A DNA stretch of 64,000 nucleotides from Adiantum capillus-veneris (lineage: Eukaryota > Streptophyta > Polypodiopsida > Polypodiales > Pteridaceae). Within the stretch, counting starts at the first letter, position 1. Each line of letters starts with the position of its first letter. Shown in pieces: positions 23,411 to 36,031 of the stretch. The position numbers were made by a program, and so were the translations under genes. The stretch lies in contig CM043942.1 of assembly GCA_014529385.2 (NCBI GenBank), positions 58,343,340 to 58,407,339 on the forward strand, read 5' to 3'. A model generated the notes under the pieces. It searched no databases and was not told the DNA's origin. It saw nothing but the letters and a program-made list of their open reading frames with translations.

Positions 23411-25758
23411 CTCGCACTGCTTTGAAACGTATCGGCAATGATCAAGCAAACACAACTATATATTTAAGAAAGAGAGAGAAAGGGGGAGGGGGTGCTTGTT
23501 GCATTAATACCTTCTTACAAATCTGTCATGACAAATCAAAGCGAGATTAGTATTTGTTCAACATAGCTTGCGTAAATTTCACCACAACACATTACAAGAA
23601 AAGCCACCCCAATCACTACCTTAAGGCCAAGGGAGTCCTCTCCACCCTGTCGCCCTCTTACAGTATGTGGGATTTATGGCTAGATTGATGACAACACCAG
23701 AGACAAGCTATCAAGAACTTAACAAAAAACACCAAGACACTTACGCATCATTGTTGTCCATTACCTCACGTTGGAAGGGAGACAAAGTATCCAAGCTTAA
23801 TCCAAATCCACCCTCCTTGATTCAGCAAACGTTGGGCTTACACTAGTAGGAGAAATGATAGATTTCCTACTCTCAATTGAATGATCACTCTCTCTCTTAC
23901 AATGGCATAGAGTTCCCTTGCTAATCCCCTATCACAACACATGCACATGCATAAGACAATGAGATTCCACTCAAGAGCTCCTTCTAGAGAGGTTGAGCTT
24001 GGCTTCTCAAGCTATAGCATAGTGCTCTTGCTTATGGCTCCCCCCTTTTTGTGCTAGCTACACCCTCCTTTTATAGCAATTTTGAAAGCTAGGGTTACTC
24101 CTCTAACCATGGTTGGGTTAGATTTTCAGCAATTTATCTAATTTCTTTCGCTTGGAATTATCAAGAAGTTGGTGGGGAAAGAGAGAGGAGAGAAATGGAG
24201 GTGATAGGACTTTTCATAGTGGGTTAGTGTTAGTAGAGTTAGTATTAATTTACAAATGGAATTGGATATTTACAATGGGAGTATCCATGTAGGATACAAA
24301 TAAGGAAGAAAAACTCTTAAGAGGTAAGAAAAGGTGGATTTCTTACAAGGTTGATGCTCCAAGTGTCTTGAGTAGGGCCAATTTTGACGCTTGTTGACGG
24401 TCCACTAGCTTTGACGGTACATTTTTTCTCCACTCTTGACCTTCCTTGAGAGACAAGGTAATTGAAGCTGAGTAATCAACCACCATGATGCTGTCTTTTA
24501 AGAGAAGAGGCTGAATTTTGTGGTTTTTTTGATAGATATGGGTAATTTGGAGGAGGAAAAATGAGACTAGGTGGTCAATTTTGGAATGGAATTGTGTGTG
24601 GGAGGTATGAGTTCACCATGGTTTCTCTTATTCTTCAAGGTTGAGGAGAAGGTGAGTAGGGTGCAGAGAGGAGTGGTGAGAGAGGTGGGGATGATGAGTG
24701 GAGAAGTGTGTGTGAAAGAGGAAAATGATAAAGTGGAAGAGAGAGTGTGGCTGCATAGCATGGGAAAACTGGGGTCCACTAATAAAATCATAGCTCACAG
24801 CTCGTAGCTCAAAAAAATATGAAAAAATTTGAGGCAAAAGTTCAGCCCACGAGCTACAACTTTTGTTTGTATCCCTTTTCAAATTCGGAGAGCAAGTGAA
24901 CTTTAAAAATTCAGCAAAACCGACCGTTGTTTTCCACTGCACAAGGTCCTTGTGGGGTCTTTCTTTGGATGATTCTTTTGAATACCTCCAAGAGTGAGCC
25001 CTCCATAGTGCATGTATGCATGCCACCTACCCTTGACCTTATTTGGTAGGTCTATAATTGAGATTATGATATAAGTGAATAGTACAACTAAGAAAATCAA
25101 ATATTGAGGGGTCTAAAAAATATGTACATGTCAAATATAAATAATATAAATGGAAAAAATATAAAGGGGTCAAAAGAAATCTCTCTCATCATAAAAAGAT
25201 AAATATTTTTGGTGTTCTATTTTTTTAGAAAAAAAAACAAAATAGATGTAGGAAGGGAAAAATCACAATAGTGAAGAAATATACACATAAATAAAACTAG
25301 TTTTTTTTGGATTTTTGTTGGGGTAGAGTTACACCAAATATAAGAGAAGCTTACATGAAAATATTTCTATATGGAATAAAGAGTATGAAAAATGGTAAGA
25401 AAAATTGTGGTAATGGTGAGGCAATGTACAGAGCATAAATAACACACACCTAGGTAAAAATATTTAAATAAATACCAAAATAATTATGAAAAATCTTTTA
25501 TTTAGGCCCTATATACAAAGAAATATTTACATACGCATGGGCCATACTATACTTATATTTTTTATATTTTTGGCTCAACTAGCCCAATGACTAGCTAATT
25601 GAGGGTTTTTTATTTCAGTAAGGAGATATGGGAAAAGTCCCCTAACTCACACACACCTATATACAATGAAAGGGTGAGGGTAACCACAGTGTTTGAGTGA
25701 TTTGATAGGGTGAGATAACTCACTATGGCAATTACAGAGAGCCGAAAAACGGCTATCA
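23149..25758 (-). repeat. gypsy copy 1 LTR (3' LTR, element orientation)
   Basis: 2610 bp, nearly identical to 31663-34232; I counted roughly a dozen substitutions outside the microsatellite. It contains an 86-bp GA run (23323-23408), versus 46 bp in the partner. The element-sense start is TGATAGCCG and forms a small hairpin AGCCG-TTTTT-CGGCT. Open frames inside (for example 24567-24807) occur identically in both LTRs and are not genes. Confidence 0.9.
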
Positions 25759-25786
25759 TTAGCCCTCCCCTAGGATGATGGTATAT

Positions 25787-26449
25787 TCATGTACCATCAT
25801 AAAGAATATTTTCCAAAGAGAGTGCTTCAGAGTCCTTGACAAGATCTTCATTGTTTGGCCCCTTGGAATTTTGGTTTGTGTTACACTCATGCTTCATGGA
25901 ACAATACTTACATGGGATAGTTGCCTTTTGCTCTGGTAGATCCTTTGGTAGAAGGCAACTCAAGTAAGGCTTCAAGCGATAGCCATTTACCTTCCTGGAG
26001 TGCTCTTTCCCATTCAAGTCCATAAGTTGATAGTAACTTGAATTGAAAGCCTTCTTGACTATGTATGGCCCCTGCCATCTTGTTTCAAATTTGGCATCAA
26101 AACGATTATCGAGTCGATTGTCATACCTTAGCACAAGATCTCCTTCATTGATGCCTTTGTCCTTCAGTTTCTTGTCAAGCTTCTCCTTTGTCTGTGTGGC
26201 TTTCCTCTTATAGCACTCGTATGCTGCTTCTCTTTTCCACTCAAGCTCAACTAAGGTAAGAAGTCGATCCATCCATGCTTCTTGATCATCTTGTGCTGAT
26301 TTTCCATGAAGTCGCATTGTTGGAATGTTTAGTTCAATTGGCTGTAAAGCCTCTTGACCATAGACCAAGTGAAATGGTGTGAACTCCGTGGCTTCCCTAT
26401 ATGTGGTTCGATACACCCACAAGGCACCATCCAAGAAGTCATCCCACAA
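25787..26449 (-). pseudogene. gypsy copy 1 integrase C-terminal part
   Basis: Continues the integrase after a one-base deletion near 26455 that shifts the frame of the main pol ORF. It starts with W-D-D-F-L-D-G-A-L-W-x-Y-R-T, the usual block after the integrase core, then F-T-P-F-x-L-V-Y-G-x-E-A, and later a G-D-L-V-L-R-Y and W-Q-G-P-Y-I-V-K-K-A segment (the small beta-barrel at the integrase end). The matching parts of copy 2 are at 59000-59353 and the end of 59459-62107. Confidence 0.85.
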
Positions 26450-29436
26450 CTTGTCTTGTTTGTCACCATCTTTCTAATGATGCCTGCAATGACACCATTA
26501 GCTTTTTCTACCAAACCATTTGATTGGGGATAGTAGGGTGTACTGTGACAATGTAGAATGTGAAGTTCTTCACAGACTTCTGTGAGCAATCCCTTTCTAA
26601 ACCCTGGACCATTATCAGAAACAATCTCCAAAGGTGTGCCAAATCTACAACAAATGTGAGTGTAGACGAATTTGCTCACTGTCCTCTCATTTACCTTTGC
26701 CACACTTTGTGCTTCCACCCACCTAGTCATATAGTCTACAGCCACTAGAATGTAGAGTTTACCATTTTTTGTCCTAAGCAGAGGACCCATAGCATCAATG
26801 CCCCACTTTTCAAAGGGTCCATTTGCAAGCACAATTTGCCTTGGACCATAAATCAATCTTCTATTCCCATCTACCCGACAATTGTGACAACTTTTACACC
26901 AATGTTGGACATCCACATGCAGACTTGGCCAAACATACCCCGCAAGCAAAATCTTCTTCACAGTTAATTCTTGGGAAAAATGACCACCACATGCCTCTTC
27001 ATGCAAACCTTTTAGAATGGCTGGAATTTCCGCGATAGTTGGTACTCTTCTGCACACTTTATCCTTCCCTCTTTGATAGAGGGAGCCTTCTAGGAAGAGA
27101 TACATGCTTGCCTTCTTCATGAGTCTCCTCTTCTGAGCTTTTGTGAAGTCTGGTAGAAACTCACCCTCCAAAATGTAGCCAATGATGGGAGCCAATGACT
27201 CCAATCCCTGGTACCTCGGCTGCTTCATAGCAGCCGCCACCATGATGACCTGCACTTCTTTCTTTACACATGCAACGGCTTGTTGTGCAAGTAAATCAGC
27301 ATCTTCATTTTGTTTCCTAGGAATATGATATAATTGCACCTCCTCAAATTGATTAAATAGCCTCCGAATGGCATGAACTTTTGTCCTTAAGCTTTCATTC
27401 TTGCATGCCCAAATGCCTAAAATCTGTTTAACAATGAGAAGTGCATCTCCTTTTACCATGAGACGTTGTATCCCTTGGCCAATGCACATCTTCAAACCAT
27501 GAAGTAGAGTGTCATATTCTGCTTCATTGTTGCTAGCTGAACTTGGTAGATTGAACTTCTCTTTCATGACCACCTCTCCACTTGGGTTGAGCAACACTAG
27601 CCCTCCCCCTGCTTTTCCTGTGGCTCGACAAAAAGCTCCATCAAAGAACAAGGTAAAAGCATTAGGAATAATTTTTGGTGGTGGCAATGGTAGGGTCTTT
27701 ACTTCAGGCACCTTAATCTCCTTTTCATGCACCCTATAAGTGAGAATCCCTGCCAATTGTGCACGCACACTATCTTCTACCTTGAAAGAGTATTGAAACT
27801 CTTGCAACTCCATAATCCACTTTGAGATCCTAGTACTAAGATTCATTTGAGATGACACCCAAGGGAACAAATTCTCTGCGGTGAGGATTACAAAAGGTTT
27901 TGGGAGCAAGTAGGATCTAAACTTCCTTATCGCAAACATGAGAGAAAGCATCATGAGTTCTGCCTCCGTGTAGCCTCTCTCTAAAGCATTTATGACCCTA
28001 CTAGCAAAGTAGATGGGTCGCATCCTTGTAGTGTGGGGATCTTGTTGTAGCAACACAAAACCAATTGTTTCCCTTCCAACACTAGAGCTAACAAAGAATG
28101 TGTACTCCCAACAAGGAGGCATGAGTGTTGGTAGCTCTGACAAAATGACTTTAATGTTACAAAAATACTCTTCAAGCTCATCAAACCATGCAAATTCTAC
28201 TTGTTGTGTCAACTTTTGCAAAGGATGAAGCAACTCCGAGGCTAAGTGAATGAAGCGTGACATATACTTCACCTTCTGAATGAAAGAGATGACCTCCTTA
28301 AGACTCTTCGGTGATGGGAGCTCAATAAGAGCCTTTGCCTTTGAAGGATCCACCTCAATGCCTTTATAGGAAACCTTGTGACCGAGCAAGATCACTTCAT
28401 CCTCACCTATGTGGCACTTGTCGGGGTTGAGTTGACCTCCCATGTCGTAGAGCTTCTTTAAACCTTCTTCTACCCTTTGTAGATGCAATGATTTTGAGCT
28501 ATAAATGCAGAAATCATCAATGAACACCCTAATTGACTTTCCAAAGAATGCTTGAAACACCATGTTCATGAAACGTTGGAATGTTGCAGGAGCATTTGTC
28601 AGACCAAATGGCATGACTCTAAAAGCATAACAACCCGAAGGAGTGATAAAGGTTGTTTTCAATTGATCCTCCAATGCAATCCCTATTTGAAAGTAACCTG
28701 AGTAACCATTGCACACATTGTACTTCTCATGACCAGCTACCTCATTTAGTATCTCATCCTGGAATGGGAGGGGAAAGTGATCTCTTTTTGTTGCCTCATT
28801 GAGGGGACGGTAATACACACACACCCTCCACTTGCCATTTTTCTTAGGAGTAAAAACAACAGGAGAGACCCACTCTGAATTCTCCATTGGATAAATGAAA
28901 CCTGCTGCTAGAAGCTTTCTTACCTCCTTGAGTAGAGCCTGCTCCTTTATAACTCCTGGCCTTCGTAGCTTCTGAGCTTTAGGTGTGGCTTCAGGCTTTA
29001 ACTCAATCTTGTGTTGAACAACATCTACCCCACGCACGTCGGTGTAGTCTTTAGCAAAAAGCCTAGGAAACTTCCTTAGCACACATTTGAACTCCTCTCT
29101 TTCATCCTTTGTAAGTGTTGTTGATAGCATACCTTCCAGCATCCCTTCATCTTGAACACCTTCGTTCTCTTGAGGACCTACCTCCTCCAAGCCTTGACAA
29201 GAGGTCTCTTGGTTGCTTGGCTTAAACCTTACCCCCATGACTTCGATGGAAGACTCCTCTTCAGTAATGCTGCCGCTACTTTCTTCTTCTGAAGTGCTAT
29301 CGGTCCAACCTTTTTCCGTCTCACTTTGAGATGATTCTTCATGGAGCTCCTCTTGGCGTTTCTCCTTCATGTCAAAGACAACCTTCTTATGATTGTCATT
29401 CCTGCAAATTAATTTCCCACTCTCCCAATCTTGCAA
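26329..29436 (-). pseudogene. gypsy copy 1 pol: reverse transcriptase, RNase H, archaeal-type RNase H, integrase
   Basis: 1035 codons without a stop. Counting from the first Met: acidic linker to about 100; reverse transcriptase about 185-365, with F-I-D-D at 305-308 but V-C-N-G-Y-S-G-Y at 241-248, where copy 2 has V-C-D-G-Y, so the motif A catalytic aspartate is lost (N243); gypsy RNase H about 440-565; second RNase H of archaeal type about 592-720 with F-F-D-G-A, N-N-E-A-E-Y and K-G-D-A; integrase zinc finger with H812, H819 and C847-C853; catalytic triad D881, D941, E977 (spacing D-D-35-E). The dual RNase H is the mark of the Tat lineage. The ORF is cut from the upstream protease by a stop at about 29437 (TGA, CGA in copy 2) and from the integrase end by a frameshift. 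Near 208 a V-D-Y reads V-Y-Y. Confidence 0.93.
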
Positions 29437-29439
29437 AGC

Positions 29440-29698
29440 TCACATTTTCATTAGCCATGGTCTTCCTAGGATAAATGGATAACCACTTCCCTTGGTCGAC
29501 ATAACATAAAAATCCACCGCTTTCTTAATGCCAAAGGCCTCTACAAAAACATTTTTACAAATGCCTACGCACCTAGCCTTGCTATTGTTTGCCATCTTGA
29601 CCTTAATTTCAGGTGTCTCATGGATGTGCATGCCTAGTTTTTGCATGAGTCCCTCTGTCATGATGCAAATTTATGCACCCCCATCCACTAGACCTTTC
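29440..29698 (-). pseudogene. gypsy copy 1 protease fragment
   Basis: The aspartic protease would begin L-V-D-G-G-A, as in copy 2, but the codon after G-G-A is TAA (plus-strand 29671-29673) where copy 2 has CAA. The rest is open to 29440 and ends with F-I-L-G-R-P-W-L, the typical end of a retropepsin. An 11-base deletion at about 29722, relative to copy 2, shifts the frame between gag and protease. Confidence 0.8.
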
Positions 29699-31048
29699 CT
29701 AACCAATCTTCCTTTGATGTAACAGTGTAATGTCCTCATTCATTTCAGCTTGTGCAATTTTTACAACAGGCACACTCTCTTTTACCTTTCTCCTAGTGCT
29801 AACTGCCCTTGTTAAATCCCTCCTAACTTGTGGACATAATGCAAGAAATTGAGGCCATGAAATATCAGGACCCTTACCTCTCATGTCTTCCAACAAGTTG
29901 TACGGAGCCATACCATGTCCAAGAGGGAAGTCTTGGAGGTTGATACGACGTCGAGTCCTCTTGGTTTCCTTGGTCTCCTTTGCCTTTTTTCCTTGTCCAT
30001 GGTCACTCTGTGATGTGACTCCTTCTTTCTCTTTACCTTTCCCTCGGCCACGCTTAATGCCATTGGCTTCCATGTCAACCTCATTTGAATTTGTCACCTC
30101 TACCACATGCACATTTGGATCTGGAAAAGGTGGAACTCCTTCTACCCCTTGTGGAGGTGGTCTTGGTCCATTTGGCCTTTGTAGAAGCCTTGGTTGTTGA
30201 CCAGCTCCTTCTCCTGCATTCATCACTGGGTAATTCAAGTTAGGTCTTCCTGGCTCTCCACGGGGCCAAGGACAATTATACATCCCATGTCCAGACTCTC
30301 CGCAATTCCAACATTGCAAGACTCTCCTAGTTCGTGGCTCTCGCTCTTCAGACTTCTTTGCTTGTCCCTTTGGACCTACAGCTTGTGCAAGGTGAATTGA
30401 CAAGCTGCTTAAAGATTCATTTAACTTCTCAATCACTTCCGCCGTTACCTCAGGAAGCTCCTTAGATGTTGATGCTTGTGACTTACCTTTGGGTCTAAGA
30501 CCTTCTATTGGAACCTCCCCCCTTAAGCACTTGAGTTTCCTATATTTCTCAGCAGCCCTAGTTTCAGCTGCATCAAAGGTAGCAGGTGCACCCGCCTCAA
30601 CTTTTACCTTAAGGTCAGGAGAGAGTCCCGCTATGAACCTCTCCTTCTTTAGAAATTCTGCACCATCACCAGGGTTAGCAACATTTCGTATCCATAGAGC
30701 CCAAAGACGTAGGAACTCTTGCTTGTACAAGTAGTAGTCATCTAAGTCTTTTTGCTTATGAGAAACAATGTCTTGCCATAATTTCTGAGTGTTTTGGGGA
30801 TCAAAGAAGTATTTCTTGAAACGATTCAAAACTTCCGTGTAATTCCCTTTAACTTCCTCAGGCAAAGAGTCAAACCAAGTGCTAGCATCTTTCCTAAGGA
30901 CCACCTCAAACATTTCTACACGTTCTTGATCAGTTACTATCCTCTTGATACGGCAAGACATCTTGAAATTCGCTAGAAATAATTCTGCATCCTCTCCAGG
31001 CTCTCCAAAGAAAAGAGGATATCCAGACATTTGGCGTTGGCTCTCCAT
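29699..31048 (-). pseudogene. gypsy copy 1 gag
   Basis: Start chosen at the Met beginning M-E-S-Q-R-Q (31048), because the 26 codons upstream are Lys/Tyr-rich leader and copies of this family usually start just before the P-x-F-x-G-E segment; the frame itself is open to 31126. The retrotransposon gag domain covers roughly the first 180 residues (F-x-G-E-P-G-E-D-A, then W-F-D-S-L-P). A zinc knuckle C-W-N-C-x4-H-x4-C is intact about 245 residues in. A basic tail (K-R-G-R-G-K-G-K-E-K-E) follows. In the intact family gag probably runs in frame into the protease; here the 11-base deletion near 29722 ends it early, so only the gag part could be made. Confidence 0.85.
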
Positions 31049-31132
31049 TGAATTGATTTCAAAGTGACGCGTTTTTGTTTTTTCTTTCTTTAAAAGATTT
31101 ACACAATAATATTTTCTAAATTGCAATCTATT

Positions 31133-31585
31133 CTACAACAAAATAAAAATATTCACATCAAATGACCTATGATTATCAATAAGAGGTAGAATGACAGGGT
31201 TTGTTGACGCGAGAATTTCTCCTACTCTTTGGGCACCAAACATGAATACCATACGTTGTTGAAAATGGATTTTTCTACTAATTGCAATGTTTAGCGTAAT
31301 GTGTGGAGTGAAATGAAAGGGAAAAACCTGTATTCCTCGGCCATTATCCATGGTCTATGCATGACCTAATTCTTAAAACAAAACAAAAATATAGACGTCC
31401 AAACTAAGGTCGTACCTAATGAGAGGCAAAATAAAAGGATTTACTGATGCGTTTATCTCTACCAACCTAAGAGGACCTAAAATTCTACGAATTACTCGCT
31501 GAAATTGTAACTTAGTACTAACAATTATGTGTACCTTTTGCCTTGCAATGGGAATGAAGGGATCATACAAATTCTCGTGATTCAT
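31133..31585 (-). other. two related small ORFs in the gypsy copy 1 leader
   Basis: Between the 5' LTR and gag lie two frames of 70 and 72 codons (31585-31373 and 31351-31133). Their predicted proteins resemble each other over the last 45 residues (pattern N-P-x-I-L-P-L-I-x5-S-x-D-V-x-I-F-x-L at both ends). The DNA is a diverged tandem duplication of about 240 bases. Whether they are translated is unknown; no family was recognised. Confidence 0.4.
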
Positions 31586-31662
31586 GCAAGCTACTTGATT
31601 ATGCTAAAGGTTGAGCCTTCACAAAACATACACAAGCCTGTTCCTCAGTGGGGGCACCAATT

Positions 31663-31834
31663 TGAGGCGGTTTGGGGCGGGCAACAAGAAGAGTGACCTC
31701 CAAGCACTCTTCTAGGCTCGCATGCTGCTCAATTGGGTTGGGGTTGGAAAAAACAACAAACACACACACAAACCTGCAATCTAACCCTACACAAATTTGG
31801 AGCACCACCTAGTTTTGGATGCGAACTAGGACGC

Positions 31835-31884
<50 letters not shown>

Positions 31885-34232
31885 CTCGGGCTGCTTTGAA
31901 ACGTATCGGCAATGATCAAGCAAACACAACTATATATTTAAGAAAGAGAGAGAAAGGGGGAGGGGGTGCTTGTTGCATTAATACCTTCTTACAAATCTGT
32001 CATGACAAATCAAAGCGAGATTAGTATTTGTTCAACATAGCTTGCGTAAATTTCACCACAACACATTACAAGAAAAGCCACCCCAATCACTACCTTAAGG
32101 CCAAGGGAGTCCTCTCCACCCTGTCGCCCTCTTACAGTATGTGGGATTTATGGCTAGATTGATGACAACACCAGAGACAAGCTATCAAGAACTTAACAAA
32201 AAACACCAAGACACTTACGCATCATTGTTGTCCATTACCTCACGTTGGAAGGGAGACAAAGTATCCAAGCTTAATCCAAATCCACCCTCCTTGATTCAGC
32301 AAACGTTGGGCTTACACTAGTAGGAGAAATGATAGATTTCCTACTCTCAATTGAATGATCACTCTCTCTCTTACAATGGCATAGAGTTCCCTTGCTAATC
32401 CCCTATCCCAACACATGCACATGCATAAGACAATGAGCTTCCACTCAAGAGCTCCTTCTAGAGAGGTTGAGCTTGGGTTCTCAAGCTATAGCATAGTGCT
32501 CTTGCTTATGGCTCCCCCCTTTTTGTGCTAGCTACACCCTCCTTTTATAGCAATTTTGAAAGCTAGGGTTACTCCTCTAACCATGGTTGGGTTAGATTTT
32601 CAGCAATTTATCTAATTTCTTTCGCTTGGAATTATCAAGAAGTTGGTGGGGAAAGAGAGAGGAGAGAAATGGAGGTGATAGGACTTTTCATAGTGGGTTA
32701 GTGTTAGTAGAGTTAGTATTAATTTACAAATGGAATTGGATATTTACAATGGGAGTATCCATGTAGGATACAAATAAGGAAGAAAAACTCTTAAGAGGTA
32801 AGAAAAGGTGGATTTCTTACAAGGTTGATGCTCCAAGTGTCTTGAGTAGGGCCAATTTTGACGCTTGTTGACGGTCCACTAGCTTTGACGGTACATTTTT
32901 TCTCCACTCTTGACCTTCCTTGAGAGACAAGGTAATTGAAGCTGAGTAATCAACCACCATGATGCTGTCTTTTAAGAGAAGAGGCTGAATTTTGTGGTTT
33001 TTTTGATAGATATGGGTAATTTGGAGGAGGAAAAATGAGACTAGGTGGTCAATTTTGGAATGGAATTGTGTGTGGGAGGTATGAGTTCACCATGGTTTCT
33101 CTTATTCTTCAAGGTTGAGGAGAAGGTGAGTAGGGTGCAGAGAGGAGTGGTGAGAGAGGTGGGGATGATGAGTGGAGAAGTGTGTGTGAAAGAGGAAAAT
33201 GATAAAGTGGAAGAGAGAGTGTGGCTGCATAGCATGGGAAAACTGGGGTCCACTAATAAAATCATAGCTCACAGCTCGTAGCTCAAAAAAATATGAAAAA
33301 ATTTGAGGCAAAAGTTCAGCCCACGAGCTACAACTTTTGTTTGTATCCCCTTTTCAAATTCGGAGAGCAAGTGAACTTTAAAAATTCAGCAAAACCGACC
33401 GTTGTTTTCCACTGCACAAGGTCCTTGTGGGGTCTTTCTTTGGATGATTCTTTTGAATACCTCCAAGAGTGAGCCCTCCATAGTGCATGTATGCATGCCA
33501 CCTACCCTTGACCTTATTTGGTAGGTCTATAATTGAGATTATGATATAAGTGAATAGTACAACTAAGAAAATCAAATATTGAGGGGTCTAAAAAATATGT
33601 ACATGTCAAATATAAATAATATAAATGGAAAAAATATAAAGGGGTCAAAAGAAATCTCTCTCATCATAAAAAGATAAATATTTTTGGTGTTCTATTTTTT
33701 TAGAAAAAAAACAAAATAGATGTAGGAAGGGAAAAATCACAATAGTGAAGAAATATACACATAAATAAAACTAGTTTTTTTTGGATTTTTGTTGGGGTAG
33801 AGTTACACCAAATATAAGAGAAGCTTACATGAAAATATTTCTATATGGAATAAAGAGTATGAAAAATGGTAAGAAAAATTGTGGTAATGGTGAGGCAATG
33901 TACAGAGCATAAATAACACACACCTAGGTAAAAATATTTAAATAAATACCAAAATAATTATGAAAAATCTTTTATTTAGGCCCTATATACAAAGAAATAT
34001 TTACATACGCATGGGCCATACTATACTTATATTTTTTATATTTTTGGCTCAACTAGCCCAATGACTAGCTAATTGAGGGTTTTTTATTTCAGTAAGGAGA
34101 TATGGGAAAAGTCCCCTAACTCACACACACCTATATACAATGAAAGGGTGAGGGTAACCACAGTGTTTGAGTGATTTGATAGGGTGAGATAACTCACTAT
34201 GGCAATTACAGAGAGCCGAAAAACGGCTATCA
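31663..34232 (-). repeat. gypsy copy 1 LTR (5' LTR, element orientation)
   Basis: 2570 bp, partner of 23149-25758. GA run 31837-31882. It ends at CA 34232, immediately followed by the internal DNA of the short-LTR element. Transcription of the gypsy element would start in this LTR; no promoter position can be fixed. Confidence 0.9.
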
Positions 34233-36031
34233 GTGCTTTTCATTACGGATAAGTGAACCCTATGTTCAACCTTTAGGTACGCATCTGATTTGGTTTTGTT
34301 TCTTTTTGTTTGATTTTTCCTTGTAGGATGCACAAACTATGTTATCATCCATTTTTACTCTTAAGGGACATGGTAAGGTCATGTAAGAGCCAAGAAATTT
34401 GGGTTGTAGTGTCCAAAATATGTTTCTACCTTATGCATTTATAGACCCACTTGTAGGGTTTATTTGACAGATGTCACATGGGCTACAACATGGTCTAGGA
34501 ACTCAAGGAGTTCGGTTTAGCCAGTGTGGAGCAAGGCTAATGAGGGTCCCTCTCACTCCCGTCGTAGAGTTTTGCAGTTACCTCCACGCATAAGTACATT
34601 TTGTACTTGAAAGATGTTCTTTTTTCAGACATTCTTTACATGAGACATATTCCACATGTGGAGAATATGAGTCTCTGGGACTGACAGTGGCGCCAATTAT
34701 TTCAAGTATGTGTCACAAAAAAGTCCCTAGGTGCTGGCTGAATCTGTTTTATCAGCTGTTTTTAGTACGACGTGTCAGGAACAATTTCAGTGGCTAGAAA
34801 TTTTCAGATACTCAGAATGACTTGTTAAAAGTACAAGTGCTGCTAAACAACATAAATGGATGGTTGTTTATACATATACCAAGGCTATGAGTTGTTAATT
34901 AAAAAGTTTCATTGTTTGTACTTAGAAGTGACTTATGTTTCACCTTTTATTATGGTTCAAACGTTTTAGCAAGGCTTGCAAATGATTGCAATAGAACGTA
35001 TTTAGTTTCTTTTTGGAACTATTTACACTTCTCTTTCATGTGTGCTAGGAGCATCACATTCGCCATAAGTATTGGCACGGATGATCGTCGATATACAGGT
35101 TTGGGATCTGTTTTTTGCTAAATGCATACATACTAGGTGTTATGGGTCCTAGTGTTTAGCAAATGCTGATTTGGAGTGGCATGCACATTCATCAAATTGG
35201 TGCTATGAAGCATTTTGCACTCTATGTGTAGTATCTCTCCAAGATTAATTTTAGATCTACCAATCACCAATAGAGGTCATGACTCGGTTTGGGTGCCTGT
35301 GGATCTTTCCAATTAACCAAGATGGTTATGCATGTCATTGTTGATTCCTCAACAATATTATACAACATTGTGATCCGCGTTTACCAGTCATCTGGGAAGA
35401 CTATCTGTAAATCGTGGGGAAAAACACCTCAGTACTATCAAGTTATCCAAGGGGATAGGTAGATTCAAAGTGTAATCTTGTGCTAAAGGATATGAAAAGT
35501 GCATATCTTAGCACCAAGCAATCCAATTAGTAAGAATTTATTGTTCTACTTGGAGTTTGCTTACCATAAGTTAAAGCATGTTTGCGACTAGGTTTAATCT
35601 CTTCATGTATACAGGTTCTCAACCTTGAACACTAGTTATGGTGGGGTTGTTTACTGATTGATGAAATTTGAGAACAAGTCAAGGACTTCAACTTGGTTGA
35701 TGAGTTATGTCAGCAAGTTACTTCAATGGAAAGTGAAAAGAGGTACTCTTTCGGGTACAAGTTTATTGTGATAACTCGTTTAGCATGCTCATGTACGTTC
35801 TAAATGGAGTCTACACACTATGATTGGATAGGAATCGGTAACACAAGATGGTTGCAAAGGGACAACAATGTGGAAAATCAAGGTGTTACTCTTGGTTTCA
35901 TTGAACCTCCTACTGAACCGTGTTCTAGACAAGCAAACAACTGGATCCATGAAGGATGGCACTGTGGAAAACATTAGTGTATCATCACTCTTGTTTTTGA
36001 GGACGAAAACGCTTCTCCAAGAGGGGAGTAA
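34233..36031 (+). other. internal region of the short-LTR element, right part; no recognised gene
   Basis: Apart from the purine tract directly before 36032, and a weak gypsy-polyprotein-end-like frame from about 35868, no coding or repeat pattern is visible. Confidence 0.5.

Larger units (their letters stand above)
23149..34232 (-). mobile_element. Ty3/gypsy retrotransposon, Tat-type (dual RNase H), copy 1
   Basis: Complete 11.1-kb element on the minus strand: LTRs 23149-25758 and 31663-34232, leader, gag, protease, reverse transcriptase, RNase H, a second RNase H of archaeal type, and integrase. LTRs begin TG and end CA. The flank shows GTGC on both sides (23145-23148, 34233-34236), or GTGCT if one base is shared with the LTR. 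In element orientation a purine tract (AGGGGAGGGCTAA) abuts the 3' LTR, and a TTGGTGCCCCCACTGAGG segment two bases inside the 5' LTR is the candidate primer site; I did not identify the tRNA. The coding part is broken at several points. A second family member lies at 56333-64000. Confidence 0.9.

Noticed and set aside
24567-25100. ORFs inside the gypsy LTR, present identically at 33041-33575
   Set aside because: Repeated because the LTR is duplicated; no domain, not kept in the LTR of copy 2.
26560-30400. Plus-strand ORFs over the gypsy coding region (also 59780-63629)
   Set aside because: Antisense shadows of gag-pol; they appear in both copies because pol is conserved.
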